11,669 nt of DNA, taken from contig CAMEIK010000019.1 in assembly GCA_945918315.1 (NCBI GenBank), positions 1 to 11,669 on the forward strand. Direction: 5' to 3'. Each line of letters opens with the position of its first letter. Positions within the stretch are counted from its first letter, which is position 1. Shown here piece by piece: positions 1-6,532 of this stretch. The position numbers and the translations under genes were made by a program. The notes under the pieces were generated by a model. The model made no database searches and had not been told where the DNA came from. It was given only the letters and a program-made list of their open reading frames with translations. The DNA is from an uncultured Clostridia bacterium (GTDB lineage Bacteria; Bacillota; Clostridia; Oscillospirales; Oscillospiraceae).

Positions 1-603
1 CTATCCTTTCATGACCATGGCTCTGAGGGCGTAGCGAACCAGCTCCTCCGTGGAGGCGTTGGGGTCCGCGCCCTTGAGGGCGGCGGCAATTTCCGCCGGG
101 GAGTAGCCCAGCTCCTGAAGGGCAGCCCGGGCCAGAGCGGCGGAGCCTCCCTGCTGGGGGGCGGGAACGGAGACGCCGGCGGAGAAATCCAGCTCCTGGG
201 AGCTGCCGCCCAGCTTATCCTTCAATTCCAGAATGATCCGCTGGGCAATCTTTTTGCCGATGCCCTGGGCGGCGGTGAGCATTTTTTCATCCCCGGTCAT
301 GACGGCCAGGGTGAAGTTCTGGGGCCCACCGGAGGAGAGAATGGCCATGGCGGCCTTGGGTCCCACGCCGTTTACGGAGGTCAGCAGTTCGTAACACCGC
401 TGCTCCTCCCGGCTGGAAAAGCCGTACAGGTCAAAGGCATCCTCCCGGATGGACTCGGTAATATACAGCCGGGCGGGCTGGTTCAGCTTCAGCTGGCCCG
501 CGGTGTAGGCGGTGACCCGGCAGCCGTAGCCCACGCCGCCGCAGTCAATGACGGCAAGCCCCGGCTCCAGAATGGTCACCGTTCCGGAAACATAATACAG
601 CAT
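1..603 (-). CDS. ruvA: Holliday junction branch migration protein RuvA
   Basis: RuvA binds four-way DNA junctions as a tetramer and loads the RuvB helicase for branch migration during recombinational repair. The 200-residue product has the normal family length. It shows the N-terminal OB-fold domain (about 1-62), the acidic pin residues E55 and D56 within REDAFDLYGF, and two helix-hairpin-helix motifs near residues 77-90 (VNGVGPKAAMAIL) and 112-128 (AQGIGKKIAQRI). The C-terminal part, after a variable linker, is the RuvB-contact domain. The start is ATG at 603-601 because it follows a GGAGG site on the - strand and gives the canonical MLYYVSG beginning; a longer in-frame extension to 720 would overlap ruvC and is not credible. 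The TAG stop sits at the very edge of the window. It lies 13 bp downstream of ruvC and is surely co-transcribed with it; ruvB would be expected next, outside the window. Confidence 0.97.
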   Translation of the reverse strand: MLYYVSGTVTILEPGLAVIDCGGVGYGCRVTAYTAGQLKLNQPARLYITESIREDAFDLYGFSSREEQRCYELLTSVNGVGPKAAMAILSSGGPQNFTLAVMTGDEKMLTAAQGIGKKIAQRIILELKDKLGGSSQELDFSAGVSVPAPQQGGSAALARAALQELGYSPAEIAAALKGADPNASTEELVRYALRAMVMKG

Positions 604-616
604 GGTTTTTCCTCCG

Positions 617-1117
617 TTACAGGGTGTGGTTTGCCCGGGCCAGCAGGGAGGTGCTGGAACGGGCATGGCACAGGGCAATGGCAATGGCGTCGGCGGCATC
701 GTCGGGCTTGGGCAGGGCATCCAGCCTGAGCAGCCGCATGGTCATGTCCATGACCTGATGCTTGCTGGCATTGCCGTAGCCCACCACCGCCTGCTTGACC
801 TGCATGGGCTTGTATTCAAAAATGGGGACCCCCGCCTGCCGGACCGCAAGGAGAATCACGCCCCGGCTCTGTGCCACATTGATGCCGGTGGTCACGTTGT
901 GGCCGAAGAACAGCTCCTCGATGGCAACCGCCTCAGGCTGGGCCATCCGCAGAAGCTCCGTCATATCCCGGTAAATCACTTCCAGCCGCCAGGGGAAATC
1001 CGTATTGGGGGGCGTAGTGATGGCGCCGCAGCGCAGCAGCCGCATATCCGCCCGCTGGGCTTCAATGAGCCCGAAGCCTGTGATCCCGTAGCCGGGGTCG
1101 ATCCCCAATATCCGCAT
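617..1117 (-). CDS. ruvC: Crossover junction endodeoxyribonuclease RuvC
   Basis: RuvC is the RNase H-fold nuclease that resolves Holliday junctions by paired nicks. The 166-residue protein has the complete acidic catalytic set: D7 in GIDPG, E67 in AIEELFF, and D140 and D143 in the DDAADAIAIA segment near the C-terminus. The start chosen is ATG at 1117-1115, which gives the family-typical MRILGIDPG and has a GAGGTG ribosome site six bases upstream. An upstream ATG at 1141 would add eight residues (MIKGEVKK) but overlaps the likely -10 promoter element and would swallow the ribosome site. The gene reads toward ruvA, 13 bp apart, forming a ruvC-ruvA transcription unit divergent from the eut operon. 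Nothing is truncated. Confidence 0.96.
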   Translation of the reverse strand: MRILGIDPGYGITGFGLIEAQRADMRLLRCGAITTPPNTDFPWRLEVIYRDMTELLRMAQPEAVAIEELFFGHNVTTGINVAQSRGVILLAVRQAGVPIFEYKPMQVKQAVVGYGNASKHQVMDMTMRLLRLDALPKPDDAADAIAIALCHARSSTSLLARANHTL

Positions 1118-1250
1118 TTTTTTCACCTCGCCCTTTATCATAACACATTTGTTTTCATTTTCCTACCCCAATTTTGAAAAAAACGGAATCCGGGCGCATG
1201 GATTGGTGGGGCTGGGAAATACTAGGCCTTGAAAAGGCGGTGGACGAAAT
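1118..1250. other. Divergent intergenic region between ruvC and eutG
   Basis: This gap must hold the ruvC promoter, and it would hold the eut promoter if the operon begins here. On the + strand I see a possible -35 (TTGAAA, 1174-1179) but no convincing -10 at the right distance. AATACT at 1218-1223 is the best -10-like word, without a matching -35. A small hairpin GCCTT-GAA-AAGGC (1226-1238) abuts the purine-rich GGTGG ribosome site of eutG (1239-1243). A weaker stem AATCC/GGATT pairs around 1187-1205. I see no B12 riboswitch, no tandem hexaloop hairpins of the ANTAR type and no intrinsic terminator. Confidence 0.5.
1137..1145 (-). promoter_or_regulatory. Probable extended -10 promoter for ruvC-ruvA
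   Basis: Read on the - strand, the sequence TGTTATGAT is an extended -10 element (TG-N-TATGAT, five of six matches to TATAAT). It would start a transcript near 1130, placing the ruvC ribosome site in a short leader before the ATG at 1117. No good -35 box is seen at the normal spacing, which is acceptable for an extended -10 promoter. Confidence 0.5.
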
Positions 1251-2333
1251 ATGAAAACTTTCTCCTGTGAGACCCGGATTGTCTCTGGGCCCGGTGCCGT
1301 GGCGGCGCTGAAGGAGTTCGGGGCGAAGCGGGTGTTCCTGGTTACGGACCCCTTCTTCGCGAAGAACGGAACGGCCCGGCGTGTAGCGGAGGCTGCGGGC
1401 GGGGAAACGGTGGAGATCTTTGATGGGGTTGTGCCGGACCCCAGTGTGGCCCTGGCGGCGGAGGGCACGGCCAAGCTGAAGGCCTTTGGCCCGGACCTGC
1501 TGGTGGCTCTGGGGGGCGGCAGCGCCATGGACTGCGCCAAGGCCATGGCCTATTTTTCCCAGGGGACCTTTCCCCTGGCGGCGATTCCCACCACCTCCGG
1601 CTCCGGCTCCGAGGTGACGGATTTTGCCATTCTCACCCACGAGGGGGTGAAGCACCCGCTGGTGGACAGGCGGCTGCGGCCCGATATGGCGATCTTGGAC
1701 AGCGACCTGCTGGAGAGCCTTCCCAAGTCCCTCATTGCCGACGCGGGCTTCGATGTGCTGTCCCACGCCCTGGAAAGCTATGTGGCGGTGAACGCCGGGC
1801 CCTTCTCGGATCTTCTGGCCCGGGAGGCCTTTGCCGGGGCTTATGCCGCCCTGCCCGCGTCCTATGCCGGACAGAAAGAGGTGCGGCTGAAAATCCATCT
1901 GGCCTCCACCATGGCGGGGCTTTCCTTTACCCACGGGGGGCTGGGCCTGTGCCATGCCATTTCCCACAGCCTGGGCGGGCTGTTCCATGTGCCCCATGGG
2001 CGGCTGAACGCCATTTTGCTGCTGCCGGTCATCAGCTGCAACGCCCACGCCGCCCAGCGCAAATACGCGGAGCTGGCCCGGGCGGCGGGGCTGGGAGGCA
2101 GCGCCGACCAGGTGGCGGTGCGGAATCTGAAAAACGGCCTTGCGAGGCTGCGCAGGGATCTGGAGCTGCCCCAGACCCTTTCGGAGGTGGGGATCTCCCC
2201 CCGGGAGCTGTGGAGCAACATGCCGGGGATCGTCTCGGCGGCCATGGCAGACCCCTGCTGCAAAACAAACCCCCTGCCTGCCGAGGAGTTCCTCATCCGG
2301 CGGATTCTGGAGGAGGCGGCTGGCCGTGGCTGA
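1251..2333 (+). CDS. eutG: EutG-like iron-containing alcohol dehydrogenase
   Basis: This is a 360-residue member of the iron-dependent (group III) alcohol dehydrogenases. In a eut operon its expected role is to reduce acetaldehyde to ethanol and regenerate NAD+ for EutE. The GGGS nucleotide-binding motif lies at 88-91 and the IPTTSGSGSE stretch at 112-121. The predicted metal ligands are D168, H172, H235 and H249, in FDVLSH, GLCH and VPHG, with the conserved H239 between them; the spacing matches the FucO/EutG family. The start follows a GGTGG-type ribosome site seven bases upstream. It lacks the N-terminal extension of roughly 20 residues found on enterobacterial EutG, so no N-terminal encapsulation tail is evident. 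It is the first eut gene in the window, and its 3' end overlaps eutA by 8 bp. The symbol rests on context plus family; sequence alone cannot exclude a related alcohol dehydrogenase such as PduQ. Confidence 0.88.
   Translation: MKTFSCETRIVSGPGAVAALKEFGAKRVFLVTDPFFAKNGTARRVAEAAGGETVEIFDGVVPDPSVALAAEGTAKLKAFGPDLLVALGGGSAMDCAKAMAYFSQGTFPLAAIPTTSGSGSEVTDFAILTHEGVKHPLVDRRLRPDMAILDSDLLESLPKSLIADAGFDVLSHALESYVAVNAGPFSDLLAREAFAGAYAALPASYAGQKEVRLKIHLASTMAGLSFTHGGLGLCHAISHSLGGLFHVPHGRLNAILLLPVISCNAHAAQRKYAELARAAGLGGSADQVAVRNLKNGLARLRRDLELPQTLSEVGISPRELWSNMPGIVSAAMADPCCKTNPLPAEEFLIRRILEEAAGRG
2311..2316 (+). promoter_or_regulatory. Ribosome binding site deciding the eutA GTG start
   Basis: A perfect AGGAGG lies inside the 3' end of eutG, nine bases before GTG at 2326. 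It supports a GTG start for eutA rather than the ATG at 2140, which would add 62 residues of out-of-frame eutG shadow. Confidence 0.75.
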
Positions 2334-3702
2334 GGTCCTGAAAAGTGTGGGGCTGGATATCGGCACCACCTCCACCCAGATGATCGTGTCGGAGCTGACC
2401 ATTGAAAATCAGGCATCCGGCTTTTCCGTGCCGGAGCTGACCATTGCGGACCGGAAGATTCTGTACCGCAGCCCGGTGCATTTTACGCCCCTGCTGGATG
2501 CCCAGCGGATGGATGCCCCGGCGTTGGGGAAACTTATCCGGGAGGAATACGAAAAAGCGGGACTGCGGCGGGAGGATGTGGACACCGGCGCCGTCATCAT
2601 CACGGGAGAGACCAGCCGAAAGGAAAACGCCCGGGCGGTGCTGGGACAGATTGCAGACCTGGCCGGTGATTTCGTGGTAGCGGCGGCGGGGCCGGAGCTG
2701 GAAAGCGTCCTGGCTGCCAAGGGGGCCGGGGCGGAAGAGTACAGCGCCCGGACCGGAAAAACGGTGCTCCACATGGACATCGGCGGGGGTACCAGCAATC
2801 TGGCCCTGATCCGGGAGGGGAAAATCATCGCTGCCGGGTGCCTGAACGTGGGTGGACGGCTGGTGAAGCTGACGAAGACCGGAGAGGTCACCTATGTCTC
2901 CCCCGTGCTCACCGGCCTGACGGACATCCGGGTGGGGGAAGCCCTTACCCGGGAACGGGCAAGGGAAGTGTGCCGGATGCTGACCCGGGCCTTGGAAATG
3001 GCGGCGGGGCTGCGGGAGCCCGACGGGCTGCTGGCGGCTCTCACCACCGGGGGCACCCCGGCGCTGCCCCTGCCGGGAACCGGGGAGGAAAGGCTGACCC
3101 TTTCCTTTTCCGGCGGGGTTGCCGACTGTATCGAAGGAGAAAGAGACTGGCTGGAATTCGGGGACCTGGGGCCGACCTTGGGGGCGTGCATCCGGGAAAG
3201 CCGGCTGTGCCGGGAGGAGTACCGTGTGGGAACGGAGACCATCCGGGCCACGGTCATCGGCGCCGGATGCCACAGCGCCCAGCTTTCCGGCAGTACGGTG
3301 TACAGCCAGAATATTGCGTTCCCCCTGAAAAACATACCGGCGGTGCCCCTGTCCCAGGGGGAGCCGGGGCTGGGCCGGCGGATTCAAAGGGCCCTTGCCA
3401 TGCAGGAGGGCCCCGGGGTGCTGGCGCTTCCCGGCGTCCGGAGCCCCGGTTACCAGGAGGTCAGGGCCCTTGCGGAGGAAATCGCCGCCGGGGTTGGGGA
3501 GGGGCCGGTGTATGTGTGCCTGGAAGCGGACATGGCCCAGGCTCTGGGTCAGAGCCTGGCTGCCCGTCTGGGCCCCCGGCGGCCCATTCTGTGCCTGGAC
3601 CGGGTGAAGCTGACGGAAGGGGCGTACCTGGATGTAGCCGCCCCCCTGGGGCCTGCCATCCCGGTGGTGGTCAAAACACTGGTGCTCAGCACCCAGGGAT
3701 AA
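2326..3702 (+). CDS. eutA: Ethanolamine ammonia-lyase reactivating factor EutA
   Basis: EutA is an ATPase of the actin/Hsp70-like fold that releases damaged cobalamin from ethanolamine ammonia-lyase so that fresh adenosylcobalamin can bind. The 458-residue product is close to the usual length (about 460-475). The phosphate 1 motif VGLDIGTTSTQ occupies residues 8-18, and the phosphate 2 motif HMDIGGGTSN lies at 149-158. A third glycine-rich nucleotide-binding segment, VIGAGCHSAQLSG, follows in the second half and is typical of EutA. The start is GTG at 2326, preceded by AGGAGG, and it overlaps the eutG stop by 8 bp, so translational coupling is likely. It is followed by eutC rather than the usual eutB, which is odd because its partner large subunit is encoded 2.8 kb downstream. 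Confidence 0.93.
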   Translation: MAEVLKSVGLDIGTTSTQMIVSELTIENQASGFSVPELTIADRKILYRSPVHFTPLLDAQRMDAPALGKLIREEYEKAGLRREDVDTGAVIITGETSRKENARAVLGQIADLAGDFVVAAAGPELESVLAAKGAGAEEYSARTGKTVLHMDIGGGTSNLALIREGKIIAAGCLNVGGRLVKLTKTGEVTYVSPVLTGLTDIRVGEALTRERAREVCRMLTRALEMAAGLREPDGLLAALTTGGTPALPLPGTGEERLTLSFSGGVADCIEGERDWLEFGDLGPTLGACIRESRLCREEYRVGTETIRATVIGAGCHSAQLSGSTVYSQNIAFPLKNIPAVPLSQGEPGLGRRIQRALAMQEGPGVLALPGVRSPGYQEVRALAEEIAAGVGEGPVYVCLEADMAQALGQSLAARLGPRRPILCLDRVKLTEGAYLDVAAPLGPAIPVVVKTLVLSTQG

Positions 3703-3714
3703 GCGCTTATGGAG

Positions 3715-3720
3715 AAGGAG
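3715..3720 (+). promoter_or_regulatory. Ribosome binding site deciding the eutC start
   Basis: AAGGAG is six bases before ATG at 3727. The in-frame ATG at 3709 has no such site, and the AAGGAG would fall inside its coding sequence, so 3727 is preferred. Confidence 0.7.
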
Positions 3721-3726
3721 TGCACA

Positions 3727-4635
3727 ATGAACAAACAGGAATTATCCGCCATGGTGGCGCGGCTGCTGTCGGAAATGGGGCAGGAGCCTATGGTAAAGGG
3801 CGGGGACTACCGTCCCCGGGACCCGGGACCGGAGCCAGGAGATACAGGGTACCGGGAGGGGGACTTTGTGCCGGATGTGACGGCGCTGGACCTTCGCAAG
3901 CTCTACCTTACGGAGGAAGCAGCCGATCCGGACCGGTTTCGCCGCCTCAAAGAGCGGACCCCGGCCCGTCTGGGCTGCGGCAAAGCGGGGGCCAGATATA
4001 AGACGCTCACCATGCTTCGTTTCCGGGCGGACCATGCCGCCGCCCAGGACACGGTGTTTTCCCAGGTGGCCGAGGATTTCGCCTCCCGCAACGGCATGGT
4101 GGAGCTGCAGACCCGGTGCCGAAGTAAGGACGAGTACCTGACCCGCCCGGACCTGGGCAGGACCTTCGATGAAGAAAACAAGAAGAAACTGCGCTCTGCC
4201 GTCCCCGGCACCCCCAGGGTGCAGATCGTGGTGGGGGACGGCCTGTCCTCCGCCGCCATCACCGCCAACGCCATGGACTGCCTGGAAGCCATTCGGGAGG
4301 GACTGAAGCTGAAGGGTATCGATGCCGGAACCCCGGTTTTCGTCCGCTACTGCCGGGTGGGCGCGGGGGACGCGGTGGGAGATGTGACCGGCTGTGAGGT
4401 GGTGTGCGTGCTGGTGGGGGAGCGGCCCGGCCTTGTCACGGACAAGAGCATGTCGGCCTATATCACCTACAAGCCCCACACCGGAGTGCTGGAATCCAGC
4501 CGCACCGTGGTGAGCAACATTCACGCCCAGGGCACCCCGGCGGTGGAGGCGGGGGCCCACATCGCCGGGCTGATCGGGACCATTCTGGAGAAAAAGGTTT
4601 CCGGTGTGGGCCTGCATCTGGAGGCGGGAGCATGA
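3727..4635 (+). CDS. eutC: Ethanolamine ammonia-lyase small (light) subunit EutC
   Basis: EutC is the cobalamin-binding small subunit of ethanolamine ammonia-lyase, which converts ethanolamine to acetaldehyde and ammonia with EutB. The 302-residue protein has the hallmark C-terminal core: IVVGDGLSSAA, VRYCRVGAGDAVGD, VLVGERPGLVTDKSMSAY, then TVVSNIH and GTPAVEAGA. The first 20 residues (MNKQELSAMVARLLSEMGQE) form an amphipathic helix followed by a Gly/Pro-containing linker, like the EutC tail that targets the lyase into microcompartments in Salmonella. Residues about 22-45 are a flexible Pro/Gly/Asp-rich linker. Start 3727 is chosen over 3709 on its ribosome site. Its stop overlaps the eutL start as ATGA. 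It sits directly after eutA and far upstream of eutB, the reverse of the common eutB-eutC order. Confidence 0.95.
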   Translation: MNKQELSAMVARLLSEMGQEPMVKGGDYRPRDPGPEPGDTGYREGDFVPDVTALDLRKLYLTEEAADPDRFRRLKERTPARLGCGKAGARYKTLTMLRFRADHAAAQDTVFSQVAEDFASRNGMVELQTRCRSKDEYLTRPDLGRTFDEENKKKLRSAVPGTPRVQIVVGDGLSSAAITANAMDCLEAIREGLKLKGIDAGTPVFVRYCRVGAGDAVGDVTGCEVVCVLVGERPGLVTDKSMSAYITYKPHTGVLESSRTVVSNIHAQGTPAVEAGAHIAGLIGTILEKKVSGVGLHLEAGA

Positions 4636-5255
4636 TTCCGGTAAAAGTGCTTGCGGTGCGGTATCTGGCAAACGCCTCTCCCGCCCTGTGTTCGGCGCTG
4701 GGAGCGCCGGAGGGGTTTCCCTCGTTGGGGCTCATCACCACGGACTGCGATGACGCCACCTATATCGCGCTGGACGCCGCCACCAAGGCATCGGAGGTGG
4801 AGGTGGCCTACGGCAGAAGCTTCTACGCCGGAGCCGGGAATGCCTCCACCCCCAATGCCGGGGAGGTCATCGGGATTCTGGCAGGGAAGACCCCCGGGGC
4901 GGTGCGCAGCGGTATGGAGGCGGCGCTTTCGGCCCTGAGCCGGCTGGGCTTTGAGGACCTTTTCGGCGCCCCCTGCCTGAGCCATACGGTGAGCAGTGTG
5001 GGGTCCTTTCTGGCAAAGGAGGCAAACGTGCCCCTGGGCACCGCCCTTGCCTACCTGATCGCCCCACCGCTGGAGAGCATGTACGCTCTCGACGCGGCGC
5101 TGAAAGCGGCGGATGTGCGCCTTGCCAGGCTCTACGCCCCGCCCAGCGAGACAAACTTCGGCGGCGGGCTTCTCAGCGGCACCCAGTCCGCCTGTGACGC
5201 CGCCTGCACCGCCTTCCGGGAAGCTGTGGCAGAGGTGGCCCGCGCGCCCCGATAA
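4632..5255 (+). CDS. eutL: Microcompartment shell protein EutL (trimeric, tandem BMC)
   Basis: EutL is a tandem-domain shell protein that forms pseudohexameric trimers whose central pore can open or close. The 207-residue product matches EutL through LGLITTDCDDATYIALDAATK (about 32-52), YGRSFYAGAGNASTP (60-74), GEVIGILAG (77-85), AYLIAPPLE (140-148) and PPSETNFGGG (170-179). It is about ten residues shorter at the N-terminus than enterobacterial EutL and has a shorter loop around 107-116; both look like natural length variation. The start ATG overlaps the eutC stop (ATGA), so it is translationally coupled. It is the last gene before the repeat element, which leaves it separated from the rest of the operon by 261 bp. 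Confidence 0.95.
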   Translation: MIPVKVLAVRYLANASPALCSALGAPEGFPSLGLITTDCDDATYIALDAATKASEVEVAYGRSFYAGAGNASTPNAGEVIGILAGKTPGAVRSGMEAALSALSRLGFEDLFGAPCLSHTVSSVGSFLAKEANVPLGTALAYLIAPPLESMYALDAALKAADVRLARLYAPPSETNFGGGLLSGTQSACDAACTAFREAVAEVARAPR

Positions 5256-5281
5256 AAAGGATAAAAGATAAATTGGAATTT

Positions 5282-5312
5282 AATTGACAATTGACAATGG
5301 ACAATTGACAAT
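5282..5312. repeat. Left heptad inverted repeat arm
   Basis: This arm holds four tandem heptads beginning at 5283 (ATTGACA, ATTGACA, ATGGACA, ATTGACA) followed by AT. It pairs with the arm at 5404-5434 at 29 of 31 positions. The heptads contain three exact TTGACA words, identical to a consensus -35 box. Confidence 0.9.
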
Positions 5313-5334
5313 TAAGGAATCCCTTCGGGATGAT
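5305..5334 (+). promoter_or_regulatory. Possible element-borne promoter toward eutM
   Basis: A consensus -35 TTGACA (5305-5310) is followed after 18 bases by GATGAT (5329-5334), which matches TATAAT at four of six positions. If active it would drive eutM and the genes after it. The TTGACA arises from the heptad repeat, so chance is a serious alternative. Confidence 0.25.
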
Positions 5335-5356
5335 TTTAAAAAGACAAAATATGTCT
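5319..5356 (+). other. Two small perfect hairpins inside the repeat element
   Basis: ATCCC-TTC-GGGAT (5319-5331) and AGACA-AAATA-TGTCT (5342-5356) can each fold on their own. Neither is followed by a U-run strong enough to call an intrinsic terminator, but they could slow polymerase or protect an RNA end. Confidence 0.4.
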
Positions 5357-5403
5357 GAAAACAAGTGGAATCATTTCAAAATCGTCCCGCTGCTTACACA
5401 ATC

Positions 5404-5434
5404 ATTGTCAACTGTCAATTGTCAATTGTCAATT
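5404..5434. repeat. Right heptad inverted repeat arm
   Basis: Four heptads beginning at 5404 (ATTGTCA, ACTGTCA, ATTGTCA, ATTGTCA) are the complement of the left arm. A CGGC-GAA-GCCG hairpin (5435-5445) separates it from the outer 12-bp end repeat; the left side has no counterpart to this insertion. Confidence 0.9.
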
Positions 5435-5516
5435 CGGCGAAGCCGGCAAATTCCAATTTTCCGCGCTGGTGCGTGAATCTTGCAATTTTCAATCATTTTT
5501 GAAAGGAAGTCATACT

Positions 5517-5819
5517 ATGGATACCAATTCTCTGGGAATGATCGAAACCAAGGGCCTTGTGGGGGCCATTGAAGCGGCGGATGCCATGGTAAAATCCGCC
5601 AATGTCCAGCTGGTGGGCAAGGAGCAGGTGGGCGGCGGCCTTGTCACCGTCATGGTCCGTGGAGACGTAGGCGCCGTGAAGGCGGCCACCGATGCCGGCG
5701 CTGCCGCGGCGGAAAAGGTGGGAGAGCTGATTTCCGTCCACGTCATTGCCCGTCCCCATGTGGAGGTGGACAACATCCTCCCCAAGCCCCGCACCGCCCC
5801 TGCCCAGGGTAAGGGCTGA
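5517..5819 (+). CDS. eutM: Microcompartment shell protein EutM (BMC-H hexamer)
   Basis: EutM is the main hexameric tile of the ethanolamine microcompartment. The 100-residue protein is a single BMC domain with near-canonical sequence: [20 protein letters not shown] (6-25), the pore loop EQVGGG (36-41), [20 protein letters not shown] (46-65) and [14 protein letters not shown] (68-81). The pore loop closely resembles the enterobacterial EutM QIGGG loop. After residue 90 there is a short Pro/Ala/Gly tail of no clear function. The start is ATG at 5517, preceded by AAAGGAAG; an in-frame ATG at 5469 has no ribosome site and would add non-BMC residues. It is the first gene after the repeat element and overlaps eutT by one base (TGATG). 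Confidence 0.96.
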   Translation: MDTNSLGMIETKGLVGAIEAADAMVKSANVQLVGKEQVGGGLVTVMVRGDVGAVKAATDAGAAAAEKVGELISVHVIARPHVEVDNILPKPRTAPAQGKG

Positions 5820-6532
5820 TGCTCCACACCCTGGAAGCGGTCCGGGAGAATCTGCGCAACCGGGATGGGAAGCGGGTGTTTTACCTGGGCAAGGGGGATT
5901 CCCTGACAAGCGGGGCCAGGGATTTCCTCCTCCGGGAGCGAATTGAGATTCTCCCGGCGTCGGAGGCAAAACCGGAAAAATACCGGCTGCCGGGGGGCGG
6001 CTGGCTGGAGGAAAAGCCGGAGCACATGACCCATCTGAACGGGGACACCCTGGTTCCCAAGACCCACCCCCGGATCCGGTTCCGGGGGAAGCTGGACACC
6101 CTGGAGGCAGAGCTGCTGCTTTGTCAGCAGGAGTGTCCCCGGTATGAAAAAGAGTTGGGGGAGGTGCTCGGCTTTGTCCGGGAGCTGCTGCGCCGAGAGG
6201 TGCTGGAGGAGCCCATGGAGGACAGGCCCCTGCTGGGCATGACGGAGGCGGAAATCCGGAACAGAAGCCATTTCCCTCAGGACTACTACGGGCAGCCCCA
6301 CTTTATGCCGTCGAGCAAGGACGGTCCGGTGATCCTCCGGCTGAACCGGTGCCGGTGCGCCGCCCGGGAAGCTGAGCTGCTGGCGGCGGAGGCCTTTGCG
6401 GATCGGGAGGGGAACCCGACCCGGACGGATCTGCTCCGGGCCATGAACCGGCTGAGTAGCGCACTGTATCTTCTGATGATTCAGGAGAAAGCGGCGTCGG
6501 AACCACAATCAGGAAGGAAGACTGGCCAATGA
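5819..6532 (+). CDS. eutT: ATP:cob(I)alamin adenosyltransferase EutT, Firmicute type
   Basis: EutT makes adenosylcobalamin, the cofactor of EutBC, and is usually linked with the microcompartment. The 237-residue product aligns with EutT through MTHLNGDTLVPKTHPRIRFRGKLD split over residues 70-93, the MTEAEIRNRSH segment (141-151) and the C-terminal AMNRLSSALYLLMI (208-221). The HX11CCX2C metal-binding motif of enterobacterial EutT is absent: the first cysteine is C102. This agrees with the reported Firmicute class, represented by the Listeria enzyme, that lacks the motif and works without a metal ion. The start overlaps the eutM stop (TGATG) and the end overlaps eutB (ATGA), so expression is coupled to both. 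Confidence 0.9.
   Translation: MLHTLEAVRENLRNRDGKRVFYLGKGDSLTSGARDFLLRERIEILPASEAKPEKYRLPGGGWLEEKPEHMTHLNGDTLVPKTHPRIRFRGKLDTLEAELLLCQQECPRYEKELGEVLGFVRELLRREVLEEPMEDRPLLGMTEAEIRNRSHFPQDYYGQPHFMPSSKDGPVILRLNRCRCAAREAELLAAEAFADREGNPTRTDLLRAMNRLSSALYLLMIQEKAASEPQSGRKTGQ

Larger units (their letters stand above)
5270..5459. mobile_element. MITE-like nested palindromic element with ATTGACA heptads
   Basis: The element is AT-rich in a GC-rich operon and has no coding capacity. Its ends are a perfect 12-bp inverted repeat (AAATTGGAATTT at 5270-5281 and its complement at 5448-5459). Inside lies a 31-bp inverted repeat with two mismatches, made of four heptads on each side (5282-5312 and 5404-5434). 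A 16-bp inverted repeat with two mismatches (5326-5341 and 5374-5389) lies further in. Small hairpins are also present (5319-5331, 5342-5356, 5435-5445). I see no clear target duplication at the edges. Such non-autonomous elements would need a transposase supplied elsewhere. As RNA it could fold into one long stem between eutL and eutM. Mobility is inferred from structure only. Confidence 0.75.

Noticed and set aside
602..1177. + strand open frame opposite ruvC
   Set aside because: It covers ruvC, which has complete catalytic residues; the antisense product is His/Gly/Gln-rich and unrelated to any family I know.
1141..1250. ANTAR/EutV antiterminator site or cobalamin riboswitch before eutG
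   Set aside because: I looked for tandem hexaloop hairpins with an overlapping terminator and for a B12-box. Only weak isolated stems are present, and the leader is too short for a cobalamin riboswitch.
1155..2402. Long open frame on the - strand opposite eutG
   Set aside because: It is a shadow frame in GC-rich DNA: the product is low-complexity, rich in Gly/Arg/Pro/His/Gln, and resembles no family, while the + strand encodes a canonical iron alcohol dehydrogenase.
3709..3726. Upstream ATG as the eutC start
   Set aside because: It lacks a ribosome site, would absorb the AAGGAG site, and would add six residues before the typical encapsulation-type helix.
2838..4001. Open frame on the + strand overlapping eutA and eutC
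   Set aside because: The product is Gly/Pro/Arg-rich, spans the boundary of two real genes in another frame and has no recognisable motif.
5319..5360. Intrinsic terminator after eutL
   Set aside because: The hairpin ATCCC-TTC-GGGAT is short and is followed by GATTTTAAAA, not by a continuous U-run, so I did not call a terminator.
5282..5434. CRISPR-like array of short repeats
   Set aside because: The repeats are 7-bp tandem heptads with no spacers, arranged as inverted arms; the structure fits a palindromic repeat element, not a CRISPR.
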